Shown here piece after piece: positions 46,239 to 53,700 of a DNA stretch of 64,000 nt. The notes beneath the pieces were generated by a model. That model saw only the letters and a list, made by a program, of their open reading frames with translations. It had not been told where the DNA came from and did not search any database. Made by a program: the position numbers and the translations under genes. How positions within the stretch are numbered: the first letter of the stretch is position 1; every line of letters starts with the position of its first letter. This DNA comes from Candidatus Nitrotoga arctica. GTDB taxonomy: Bacteria; Pseudomonadota; Gammaproteobacteria; Burkholderiales; Gallionellaceae. The stretch covers positions 1,178,001 to 1,242,000 of the forward strand of contig NZ_OU912926.1 in assembly GCF_918378365.1 (NCBI RefSeq), given 5' to 3'.

Positions 46239-47426
46239 TCAATGTCCCTGTAAAAATGGAGAGAGCTTTCCAGAAACGAAATGGTTCGGACGCCATCCGG
46301 AGAGCAGTTTCTCTACAATGAAGTTATCAAGAAATCCTGAGGCTAACCCCACTACCGGGTTTGTTGCATCTAGTGCTAGGGTCAACACGTAGCGAAGACT
46401 TTTTACAGGAAGTCGCTGAATCCAGCCTTCTGAGGAAACGTCACGCATATAAGTTCGAATCAAATCCTCATCTGGGTTGACGGCTTTGAGCCAATCCTTA
46501 AATCTTGCTGCACGATCCAACAAGCTGAGAAATTCATCGAACGAACGCTCTCCTGAGTCGATTACCTCTGCCACGCTGGGTGAGTCCGGCAAAATGACTT
46601 CTGTGAACTTTCGACGCGAGTCAACATTAAGCTTTGATCTTCTAAGAAGTTCGGCGTGCCGAAGCTGAATGATCGAAGATGTGACAGCGGAAGTTACAAA
46701 ATCGCCACCATAGAAAGATGCCAAAGCTAGATCAGCGCGCGCATTCAAAATGTTATTCAATAGGTAAGCAATCGTCAGAGGGTCAAGGGGTGGTACAAAT
46801 TTGCTACGTTCTCTATTAATTGAATTTAGATCGATGTTTGTAAAAACATAGAGCCCTATAACAGAGTCGATTACTTCGAATTTCATATCATCTCCAATTA
46901 CATAACCTCCCGGTGTGAGGGCAATGGCTTGACGCATCGCTTGTGCCGCGTACTTGGTGTCCAACACATCACTTTTAGCCGCTAGAGTAATGCCGTTTTG
47001 GAGAAAGTGATTCCCAGAAAATTTACGAATCGGAACTAGTTCTAAAAAGGCTTTGGAGAAGCGCTTTGCTTCCGCTTTAGGAATGCTTTGCCGTTCGAGT
47101 TCGTATTGCAGGCGCTCTGCCGGTGTCTTTAATTTACCTACATTCTCATGACCGGCCAGCCTCGTTGTAATGAAATTGTGGTACTGAGATACCCCGGCTG
47201 ATTCTGTTTGCGTAGCGAGCATCTCCTCGCAATAAACGGCAGATACGTCGGTGCGATGTAGCAAGGTTAAGATACGACCTGTTCCTATCTGCTGGATGAG
47301 ATTAAACAATGTTTCACGGTCAATAAAGAGTTGCACTTTTTGGTAGTAAAGCAATGTTTCAGCGATGCGGCCCGCTGAAATTGGCAAACCGCCTTCAGCG
47401 CGGCGTAGGACGACGTGTTCAAACAT
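46239..47426 (-). CDS. Hypothetical protein, 395 residues
   Basis: A soluble, mixed alpha/beta-looking protein with no signal peptide or membrane segment. I do not recognise the family. Blocks include 'GRIAETLLYYQKVQLFIDRETLFNLIQQIG', 'LTIAYLLNNILNARADLALASFYGGDF' and a C-terminal 'VLTLALDATNPVVGLASGFLDNFIVEKLL'. It is transcribed opposite to the island genes, between two island ends, and may be cargo of an older insertion. No ribosome site is evident before the ATG. Confidence 0.65.
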   Translation of the reverse strand: MFEHVVLRRAEGGLPISAGRIAETLLYYQKVQLFIDRETLFNLIQQIGTGRILTLLHRTDVSAVYCEEMLATQTESAGVSQYHNFITTRLAGHENVGKLKTPAERLQYELERQSIPKAEAKRFSKAFLELVPIRKFSGNHFLQNGITLAAKSDVLDTKYAAQAMRQAIALTPGGYVIGDDMKFEVIDSVIGLYVFTNIDLNSINRERSKFVPPLDPLTIAYLLNNILNARADLALASFYGGDFVTSAVTSSIIQLRHAELLRRSKLNVDSRRKFTEVILPDSPSVAEVIDSGERSFDEFLSLLDRAARFKDWLKAVNPDEDLIRTYMRDVSSEGWIQRLPVKSLRYVLTLALDATNPVVGLASGFLDNFIVEKLLSGWRPNHFVSGKLSPFLQGH

Positions 47427-47574
47427 TGGGGATTGTAGGAGGGTGAATTATTGATAACCTCACATAATTACGGCAAGGCAAGATGGATAATCGAAATTTT
47501 TTTATAATTCTGTTAAGCATTTTGAATTATTTATTAAAAATAAAGTACTACGATTGAATAACCCTAATTAATTA

Positions 47575-47765
47575 ATTGACTGGCTTATCTTTCACAAAAC
47601 TGTTGAGGAATTGTCAGGTTTAATTTAAGCAGAGCAACAATTTATCGTTTAATTAAAACGGGTAAATTTCCCCGCCCGCTATCAATTGATACCGGAGCAG
47701 TGCGGTGGAGACAATCAGATATGATAGCTTAGCAGCATTCTCTTAGCGTCACTTCTGTAGAATGA
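47575..47765 (+). pseudogene. Decayed alpA copy
   Basis: Two reading frames together match the AlpA at 45685. The first half reads IDWLIFHKTVEELSGL. After a frameshift near 47625 the second reads 'SRATIYRLIKTGKFPRP', then 'LSIDTGAVRWRQSDMIA'. The tryptophan after that is a TAG stop. It is therefore broken by a frameshift and a nonsense change. Confidence 0.85.
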
Positions 47766-47859
47766 AAATTTGTCACTAGCCGTGAATGTTAGGGGGCATA
47801 ACTGGGGGATTTATAAAGATAGTCTTCTTAGTCTCTAGCATTCATGGACTGCGCGGTAT

Positions 47860-48039
47860 TCTTCGACGGATACAGCCGCTGATGGCGGCGACATGTATTT
47901 GCTGATACAAATGTCAGGATCGAAATGTTGGCGGGTGGATACCAGCTTTGCTGGCAAGCGTAAGACGTTGGCAATTGGAGTATATCCCGACATATCCTTA
48001 TCTCAAGCAGGTTTTCTTCGCCCTGTTTTGAGCGTGTAG
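47860..48039 (+). pseudogene. Integrase N-terminal remnant
   Basis: The frame reads 'DGGDMYLLIQMSGSKCWRV', then 'KRKTLAIGVYPDISLSQA', the DUF4102 arm-binding domain of a P4-type integrase. Homology stops near 48012 and TAG follows at 48037. There is no start codon in the right place and no catalytic domain. It directly follows the alpA remnant, as an integrase end would follow the right end of an upstream tandem island. Confidence 0.8.
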
Positions 48040-48128
48040 CGTTCAATACCGTAAAATAAAGAACTTCTTCTATCTGTGCTTACCTCTGACAGAGGAAGTA
48101 ATCTTAATAACAACGAAAAGGAATCTAC

Positions 48129-48419
48129 ATGGACGTTCAGAATGAACTGAATAACGAATTTAGAGATGCTCTAAAAGAATTGTTATCTTTCACCAAGGAA
48201 ACAAGCGATCTCGTAAATGAATATAAAAAACAATCTATTCGAAATCACGAAAGAAATACGCTCTTATTTACTGCTGCTTTTAGAGAGATTTACCGTCTTG
48301 ATCCTGAATCGAAGCAACGCATCCAATTATTTATTGATGAAATTCTCTCGGATAATGACGACCCTGAGTTTATCTTAAGCATCGTTAAGGACGCCCAGGA
48401 AGTTTTAAAGGCCCGTTGA
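48129..48419 (+). CDS. Hypothetical helical protein, 96 residues
   Basis: The frame has a good ribosome site (AAAGGA) and encodes a charged, fully helical protein without cysteines, signal or membrane segment ('LKELLSFTKETSDLVNEYKKQSIRN'). Family not recognised. It starts 90 bp after the integrase remnant. Confidence 0.6.
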   Translation: MDVQNELNNEFRDALKELLSFTKETSDLVNEYKKQSIRNHERNTLLFTAAFREIYRLDPESKQRIQLFIDEILSDNDDPEFILSIVKDAQEVLKAR

Positions 48420-48555
48420 TCACGTAGTGTTTACCGGCGAATCCGCTTAATTTTAAAATGCAATCTTTTAAAACTGCTACCCGCTCATCATTCGTTCTTG
48501 GCTGAGCTGGTACGTCAAGTCCATCTTAAGTCGTCCTTACCGCTGTGGTTGTTAG

Positions 48556-48642
48556 GGAGACGCTGATTAATTCAAAATTTCGCGCGCAACAAATTGATTC
48601 TTAACCGTGCGAATTCTGAAACGCGAATTAATCAGCGCTTCC
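48556..48642. mobile_element. 87-bp MITE with TTAG target duplication
   Basis: Terminal inverted repeats GGAGACGCTGATTAATTC (48556-48573) and GAATTAATCAGCGCTTCC (48625-48642) match at 16 of 18 positions. The element is flanked on both sides by TTAG (48552-48555 and 48643-48646). Size, hairpin form and a YTAR-type duplication fit a non-autonomous element mobilised by an IS5-family transposase. The rest of 48420-48822 has no gene I can see. Confidence 0.75.
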
Positions 48643-48822
48643 TTAGAACAAAAATGCTGAAGATTAACTCTTTGCTAGCAGAGATTGATTAGGCAGTCAG
48701 TTCATTTCAGACCAGAAAACCTTCAGGCCGCTCGGAAACCCACCTTCAAAGGTTACGTTCGCTTTCGCACATATTCTTTATCTGTCTTCAGGTAATGTTG
48801 ACTTACATTCCAGGAGAATAAA

Positions 48823-49368
48823 ATGACAAAAAAAACTTGCAATCAAGCACTCGAATTACTAGCAGCCGACCATGATAAGGTCAGAGGTGCGTTTCAAGAG
48901 TATCAAAAACTTGGACCCAGAGATTACATTTCAAAAAAAGCTCTGATAGATACAACATGCTCGGATCTTAAAAAGAATGATGTTCTTAAAAAGGATGATG
49001 TTCTTAAAAAGGATGATGTTCTTAAAAAGGAAATTCTTTATCCAGCTGTTACGCGAGGATCCCAGAAAGCACATGATACTATTTTTGGAGCAATCAATAA
49101 GTTTGCGAAGGTAAAGTTTTTTATGGATTTAATTCAATCTTTGACCCCACAGGATCATAAATATGACTCTACAGCAGCGCAATTATTTGAACATGTAGAA
49201 ATTCATGCAACAGATGTAGAAAGTGAAATCTTTCCCTTGTTGGGGGTAACGTCTATGCGTTTACCCACTCTAGGACAGAGGATGGCAAAGCGAAAAGAAG
49301 AGTTATATTTGGACGAGGTGGGTTGGCAAAGTGTTTTTAACTCACGACAGTTGAAGTTTTCTTATTAA
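48823..49368 (+). CDS. Hemerythrin-like (HHE) protein with internal tandem repeat
   Basis: The 181-residue protein has HHE features: H17 in 'LLAADHDKVRGAFQEYQ', 'ILYPAV' and 'HVEIHATDVESEIFPLL'. Diiron hemerythrin domains bind oxygen or sense redox state. The segment that normally provides a histidine and glutamate before 'E-I-L/F-Y-P-A' is replaced by repeats of D/N-D-V-L-K-K from an 18-bp tandem repeat (48967-49031). Two metal ligands are therefore missing, and metal binding is doubtful. The start has CAGGAG upstream. Confidence 0.75.
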   Translation: MTKKTCNQALELLAADHDKVRGAFQEYQKLGPRDYISKKALIDTTCSDLKKNDVLKKDDVLKKDDVLKKEILYPAVTRGSQKAHDTIFGAINKFAKVKFFMDLIQSLTPQDHKYDSTAAQLFEHVEIHATDVESEIFPLLGVTSMRLPTLGQRMAKRKEELYLDEVGWQSVFNSRQLKFSY

Positions 49369-49450
49369 TATTTCCATGTTTAAAGACGTTAGCAATATAT
49401 TCAAGCAATCTGAGCTTATTGGCCTTTGTATTAAATATTAAGGAGTTCAC

Positions 49451-49699
49451 ATGAAACTCATCGCTTGTGTCACATTAACCTTGCTTACCGGTTGCGCTAT
49501 GAGCGCTGACCATAAACCGCTTCAAATGAGTGAGCAAGAAAAAAAGGATCGATCTACATGCATGGATAAGGCAAAAGAAGAGATGGCTGCCAATCCCACT
49601 CGATATGGTATGGAAAGCAGCACAGTAAACGACTCCAATTTTTCTTTGCGTGAAGGCGACTTAATAAATATTTGCATGAAAGCAAAAGGTGTTTATTAA
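49451..49699 (+). CDS. Small lipoprotein, paralogue of 51525-51764
   Basis: The 82-residue protein has a lipobox ('LLTGCAM') at residue 15 and a conserved C-terminal cysteine ('INICMKAKGVY'). It aligns with the protein at 51525 across its length: KL/KII start, GC lipobox, 'EQ-KKD', 'C', 'NLCM-AK-VY'. AAGGAG precedes the ATG. Probably an outer-membrane or periplasmic lipoprotein; function unknown. Confidence 0.7.
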   Translation: MKLIACVTLTLLTGCAMSADHKPLQMSEQEKKDRSTCMDKAKEEMAANPTRYGMESSTVNDSNFSLREGDLINICMKAKGVY

Positions 49700-49942
49700 G
49701 TAGTTATGAAGTCTAAACGCACGGGGGGTAGAGGGAGATAAAAAATCGTCCCCTAGGGAAAGAGCGGAAAAGAGAGATGACATGAAGCCCTCCGCTTAAT
49801 GTCACCTAGGAGTTAGAGGCACAAATAGAACTGTGAAACTATTTGCATTCCTAAGCAACAAGCGGAGAACGATTGCATAGTAACCGCCGTCTTTAAAATT
49901 ATCCGTGCGGTATCAAACAGAGCTGCGCTTATTGTAATTAAT

Positions 49943-50083
49943 TCACCAGGGCAGCAACTTGGGATCAATTGTTGCCACAACTAGCAAGGCTATTACTATT
50001 GCTGACGCTATAGAAAAGAAGAAGCCTTTTACATTAATAGCTTCAATATTTCGTTTGTTTAAGTTTTGATTAGATATCAACAT
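49943..50083 (-). CDS. 46-residue single-pass membrane protein
   Basis: An ATG at 50083 with AGAGGA five bases upstream opens a 46-codon frame ending TGA 49943-49945. It has a polar N-terminus ('NQNLNKRNIEAINVK'), one hydrophobic helix ('FFFSIASAIVIALLVVA') and ends 'TIDPKLLPW'. The layout resembles the small membrane proteins at 15458 and 52372, which end their helices near 'TDW-PW'. Function unknown. Confidence 0.55.
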   Translation of the reverse strand: MLISNQNLNKRNIEAINVKGFFFSIASAIVIALLVVATIDPKLLPW

Positions 50084-50528
50084 AATTTTCCTCTGGAAAT
50101 CAGTTTAGATTTTTAATCTCAGCAAATTCTAAACTTCTGTTAACTTCTGGATGTACCTGTGAAATCGCCTTCCGCTTAATACTTAGTCAGTGGAGACTGA
50201 AAGTGCACATAGGGGCTTGGATCTATCTGCGCTCTCTAGCAAGAAGCAGAGAACAGTTACAGAATAAGTGTGAAGGATGATGGAGTGTCTGTGCGATGAG
50301 GCACAATCGATGGGGTTTTACGTTGCCAATATTAAATAGTGATTGTCAAATACGTTACTTTGTCTGCTCCCGCAATAACATGACAGCAGTTTTCAGATTC
50401 TCAGTTTGGGACGGCTATATCTATGATTTCGGGAAGGCCGAAATTGATGGTTGCGCCATAGTGCAGTCAAGGAACCCATCGTGCCAATCCACGTAGTTTA
50501 AGTCTTTGGCGCATATTCCTACTTTTTC
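50084..50528. other. Noncoding stretch with repeated 10-mer
   Basis: TCCGCTTAAT occurs at 50171, and also at 49791 and 48442, each in noncoding DNA. The copies at 49791 and 50171 are followed about 65-75 bp later by AAGC-GAGAAC. No gene is supported here. Confidence 0.4.
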
Positions 50529-50711
50529 TTATTCGAGATGGTTTAATCGCTGGGCTTCGCCTTCCAAAAAACAAAGCGGGCATGGAGTAGGCATACTTGG
50601 GCGCTCATTAGCCATGTTCCATTCAGCCAAATACGCATCGACCTGTGCTTCTGTGCCGCTATTAAATCTAATTAGTTGTAGTAATTCTACGAGCAAATAT
50701 TTAAGTGCCAT
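50529..50711 (-). CDS. Hypothetical 60-residue protein with CPLC motif
   Basis: The frame from ATG 50711 encodes 'MALKYLLVELLQLIRF', then a helical segment and 'PCPLCFLEGEAQRLNHLE', with a C-P-x-C pair that could be half of a zinc site. The composition looks coding. It ends soon after the CPLC, so it may be a truncated copy of a longer zinc-ribbon protein. Ribosome site weak. Confidence 0.4.
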   Translation of the reverse strand: MALKYLLVELLQLIRFNSGTEAQVDAYLAEWNMANERPSMPTPCPLCFLEGEAQRLNHLE

Positions 50712-51050
50712 GTTTATCTATCCATCTTGATTCGATAATGAGAATTATTCTAATTAGAGATGAATAAGATTGCAAGCTTAACTTGAAATATTGCGTCGTC
50801 TAAATGTAATTCTCTATATGATTCCCTGTGGCATTTATGACGCGATCCACTATTGGTATTTGGCAGAAAACCCCATAATATCCGTAACTCATCCTTGTCT
50901 ATTTCTAAGTTTTAGAATATTAGTAACTTACGCAAGTCTCAGCTCCCAGTTTCAGTGTAATCTCTCAATCGATGTGCCGCTATGAACGATATCGCACAGA
51001 CTAGCTTTTAAGATCGATTAGACTATTAAAAATTAAAAAGGAGTAACTTC
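50712..51050. other. Intergenic, no supported gene
   Basis: AT-rich, with several stops in all frames. A 64-codon frame at 50791 has no ribosome site and an atypical composition. Confidence 0.4.
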
Positions 51051-51317
51051 ATGAAAATTTACATATTTTTAGTTTTTATCGTTGTTTCTGCAAATGCCAT
51101 CGCGCAACAAGTTCCAAGAGAAATTACTGACAAGCCCACGCCGGTCAAAATATTGCCGAAACCATCGCCGCCTCCCCAAATTCTAGGATCGGCGCATCAG
51201 TACAATCAGCTAAGAGATATGGTTCAGACTCAGGCAAATGAAATAAAAGTACTATCCAGCAAGATTGATTCGCTTGAAAAACAGATGAGCAGGATGGAGG
51301 GGCGACGACGATATTAA
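51051..51317 (+). CDS. Small periplasmic protein with coiled coil
   Basis: The 88-residue protein has a signal peptide ('IYIFLVFIVVSANAIA'), a proline-rich stretch ('ILPKPSPPPQ') and a C-terminal coiled coil ('VQTQANEIKVLSSKIDSLEK'). A strong ribosome site (AAGGAG) precedes the ATG. Unknown function. Confidence 0.65.
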   Translation: MKIYIFLVFIVVSANAIAQQVPREITDKPTPVKILPKPSPPPQILGSAHQYNQLRDMVQTQANEIKVLSSKIDSLEKQMSRMEGRRRY

Positions 51318-51524
51318 CAATATCTGTGTGGTGCTGTCTTCTACGACAAAGGCTATACTGTTCGGGGAGTATTAAGCTACTCGAGATCGCAATCACCAGT
51401 AAAATTAAAAAAAGTCTCGAATGAAATTGCAACAAGTAAACTTCAAAATTCAAAAGACGATTTAAAACAGGAAATAATTGAACTGCCAGGTTATGCTAAT
51501 AGCTATATAAAACGAGGCGAACAC

Positions 51525-51764
51525 ATGAAAATTATCGCATTAATTACATTAATCTTACTCATAGGTTGTACTCCTAAATCTGACAAAGCGCCATCTACAA
51601 AGAGTGAACAATATAAAAAGGATCTGGCAATTTGTAAACAAGATGCTGACAAAGAAATGGCTAGAACTGCTGGATCAGGTAGCACTACCTTGAACAATAT
51701 GAATGCCGAGGTGCGCGAAGAGGAGCTAACTAATCTTTGCATGATGGCAAAGGATGTTTATTAA
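51525..51764 (+). CDS. Small lipoprotein, paralogue of 49451-49699
   Basis: The 79-residue protein has lipobox 'LLIGC', a mid cysteine ('LAICKQDADKEM') and the end 'NLCMMAKDVY'. It is clearly related to the lipoprotein at 49451. GAGGCGA precedes the ATG. Unknown function. Confidence 0.7.
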   Translation: MKIIALITLILLIGCTPKSDKAPSTKSEQYKKDLAICKQDADKEMARTAGSGSTTLNNMNAEVREEELTNLCMMAKDVY

Positions 51765-51848
51765 TTTTTATATAAAGCTTAGGGGTGAGTGGGGAAGTTG
51801 CTTAGGGTATCCTGAATCGTAAGAAATTAACAAACAATATATTGACCA

Positions 51849-52220
51849 ATGAATTTATATGATTCTGAAGAAGTAAAAAAACGCGTAGAGAAAGTTTGGG
51901 AACGGGTCTTTTTAAATTGTAATTCAGTATTAAGACAATCAAAGATTTACGGTTTTTATTGCCGCCAAGAAGTACCGCATCCCAATATGAATGCGCTAAT
52001 AGTCCATTTGAACATTTTTTCTGCGGTAATGAATATTTTGGTAACCCAAGGAATGGAAGCTGGAGTGGATTATGCTCAATTAAAATCAATTTTAAATGCC
52101 AAAGAGCAATTAACGAAAATGGAACGGGTAGCGGTTGCTATCAATGGGAATAATAAAACAGATTATGAAAGCGCAATTTTGAATATTGAAAATGTTACTT
52201 CGCTAAGAGTTACTGATTAA
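51849..52220 (+). CDS. Hypothetical protein, 123 residues
   Basis: A soluble helical protein without motifs that I recognise ('VEKVWERVFLNCNSVLRQSK', 'SILNAKEQLTKMERVAVAI'). Weak ribosome site before the ATG. It could be a phage-derived or island gene. Confidence 0.5.
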   Translation: MNLYDSEEVKKRVEKVWERVFLNCNSVLRQSKIYGFYCRQEVPHPNMNALIVHLNIFSAVMNILVTQGMEAGVDYAQLKSILNAKEQLTKMERVAVAINGNNKTDYESAILNIENVTSLRVTD

Positions 52221-52371
52221 AGAAAAATAACGCCCGGTTTTGGCTAATCACTGTTAGGCCGGAAACACGAGAGAGTGTGGAATGAAAGTTCACCCGTTTC
52301 CATCATTTGTGCGGGATCACACGCATTGATAATAACTAGAACACCATTAATAATTAAAATCTGCTTCCTAT

Positions 52372-52542
52372 TCAAGCAAGTATGCTACTCATGCTGATAG
52401 TCCAAGGAAACCAATCGGTGACTGCTATCAGCATAAATCCTAGCGCCAAGACTGTCACCAATATCGTTCCTATTTCTATTGATTTCCCCCAAGCGTTGTT
52501 TCCTACAACTGGAGTTTCTAAATTATTTTTGCTTGGTAACAT
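52372..52542 (-). CDS. Small single-pass membrane protein with TDWFPW motif
   Basis: From the ATG at 52542 the 56-residue protein has a polar start ('LPSKNNLETPVVGNNAWGKS'), one membrane helix ('ILVTVLALGFMLIAV') and 'TDWFPWTISM'. The helix and motif match the protein at 15458. A TTG at 52557 is also in frame. Function unknown. Confidence 0.55.
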   Translation of the reverse strand: MLPSKNNLETPVVGNNAWGKSIEIGTILVTVLALGFMLIAVTDWFPWTISMSSILA

Positions 52543-52655
52543 ATTTAATACGCCCAATCTTTGTGATGTAGTTAATTATAGTTGTTTCAACTTTTAGATG
52601 AAAACATCTAAGGTGCTCATTTTTCTAAAAGATGCTCGCACAAAATATGTGCGCC

Positions 52656-52808
52656 TTAGGAGAAAATAAGCACATTAGCAGCAATAGTGAAATCTTGATA
52701 TTCATCGCCCTTGTGAAAATCACGAAGACCGTCAAGTATTACGAATACTGCCACACAGATAATTTGGCCTAATATCCCAAAGAAATTCCATGAAGGGCCG
52801 ATATGCAA
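52656..52808 (-). CDS. Possible 50-residue membrane protein
   Basis: A TTG-started frame (52806-52808) encodes a hydrophobic helix ('FFGILGQIICVAVFVIL') followed by 'DGLRDFHKGDEYQDFTI'. It lies about 115 bp upstream of the TDWFPW gene on the same strand. The start and ribosome site are weak, so this is tentative. Confidence 0.25.
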   Translation of the reverse strand: MHIGPSWNFFGILGQIICVAVFVILDGLRDFHKGDEYQDFTIAANVLIFS

Positions 52809-52913
52809 TTTTTCATAAATTCTACAAGATAGTGTGGATGATTAAAAATCAAAAATGGCGAAATTCAATTCGTGTACGAAGTAGCATGGCCACAAAATTT
52901 AAATGGAGAAAAA

Positions 52914-53504
52914 ATGAGATCACCCAAATTTGCATCAATCAAACATTTAATCACTCGCATCCCTGAAGATGGGCAGCTTGGAACTGAACTTCGGGGCCTA
53001 ATGCAACGCATTGAAAAGGATGCTTTCGTGGTGACAGAATTGAGAGAACATCCAGACCCTATGATGACGGCGCTCGCCATCAGTCAGGACATTGCAACCG
53101 CGCAAGACAAACTTAAAGTTACCATCGATGCGGTGCGTGATCTCTTACGTTCTAGCATTACCCAATTTCGCGAGAACGTGAAAGCTGAGCAACTTAAATC
53201 GGCAAATTTGGTGCCAAATGAGTATGCCACAGAGATTCGCTCGATTTACCGTTGTCTTGACGATGCAGGGAAAGCAAAGATGCTTGCTGACGCCTTCACC
53301 CAAAACGACGGTGCAACAGCAGCGGCTTTGATTAGCGTGCCAGCGGTGCTCACGGGTATAAACCCTGATCGAGTTGCCCAGCTCCGTCAACAATTCCTTG
53401 ATTTAGTTGCGCCTGCAAAGAATGTCGACTTTATAAATAAGTTTTCGGATACGTCAGAAGAAATTCTCCGCATCGCCAGCGAAATAGCGATTGAGCCCGC
53501 ATAA
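52914..53504 (+). CDS. Hypothetical helical protein, 196 residues
   Basis: The ATG at 52914 has GGAG upstream. The protein is helical and soluble ('LRGLMQRIEKDAFVVTELREHPDPMMTALAISQDI', 'DRVAQLRQQFLDLVAPAKNVDFINKF'). Its style, short helical with 'V-x-x-L-R' segments, is like the unknown gene at 59170 in the ssrA island, but I cannot align them confidently. The following 196 bp to the helicase hold no gene. Confidence 0.55.
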   Translation: MRSPKFASIKHLITRIPEDGQLGTELRGLMQRIEKDAFVVTELREHPDPMMTALAISQDIATAQDKLKVTIDAVRDLLRSSITQFRENVKAEQLKSANLVPNEYATEIRSIYRCLDDAGKAKMLADAFTQNDGATAAALISVPAVLTGINPDRVAQLRQQFLDLVAPAKNVDFINKFSDTSEEILRIASEIAIEPA

Positions 53505-53700
53505 ATTAAGAGGTGACTTAGGGGTTGTTTAATTCAATTGAACTTACCCTTGGCTAATTAGTGCCCCATTTAAACGACCGGGCACACATTATGGAACAAT
53601 CCATAGTCAAAGCAGCAGCAACAAAAAAGCGGGTGGTATAGGGACTGCCTATCTCGTCCTGTGTGATCATATCCCGGTACGTAATTAATGATTCCATGCA

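Noticed and set aside
50296..50496. 66-codon plus-strand ORF
   Set aside because: No ribosome site, atypical composition and no helix or motif.
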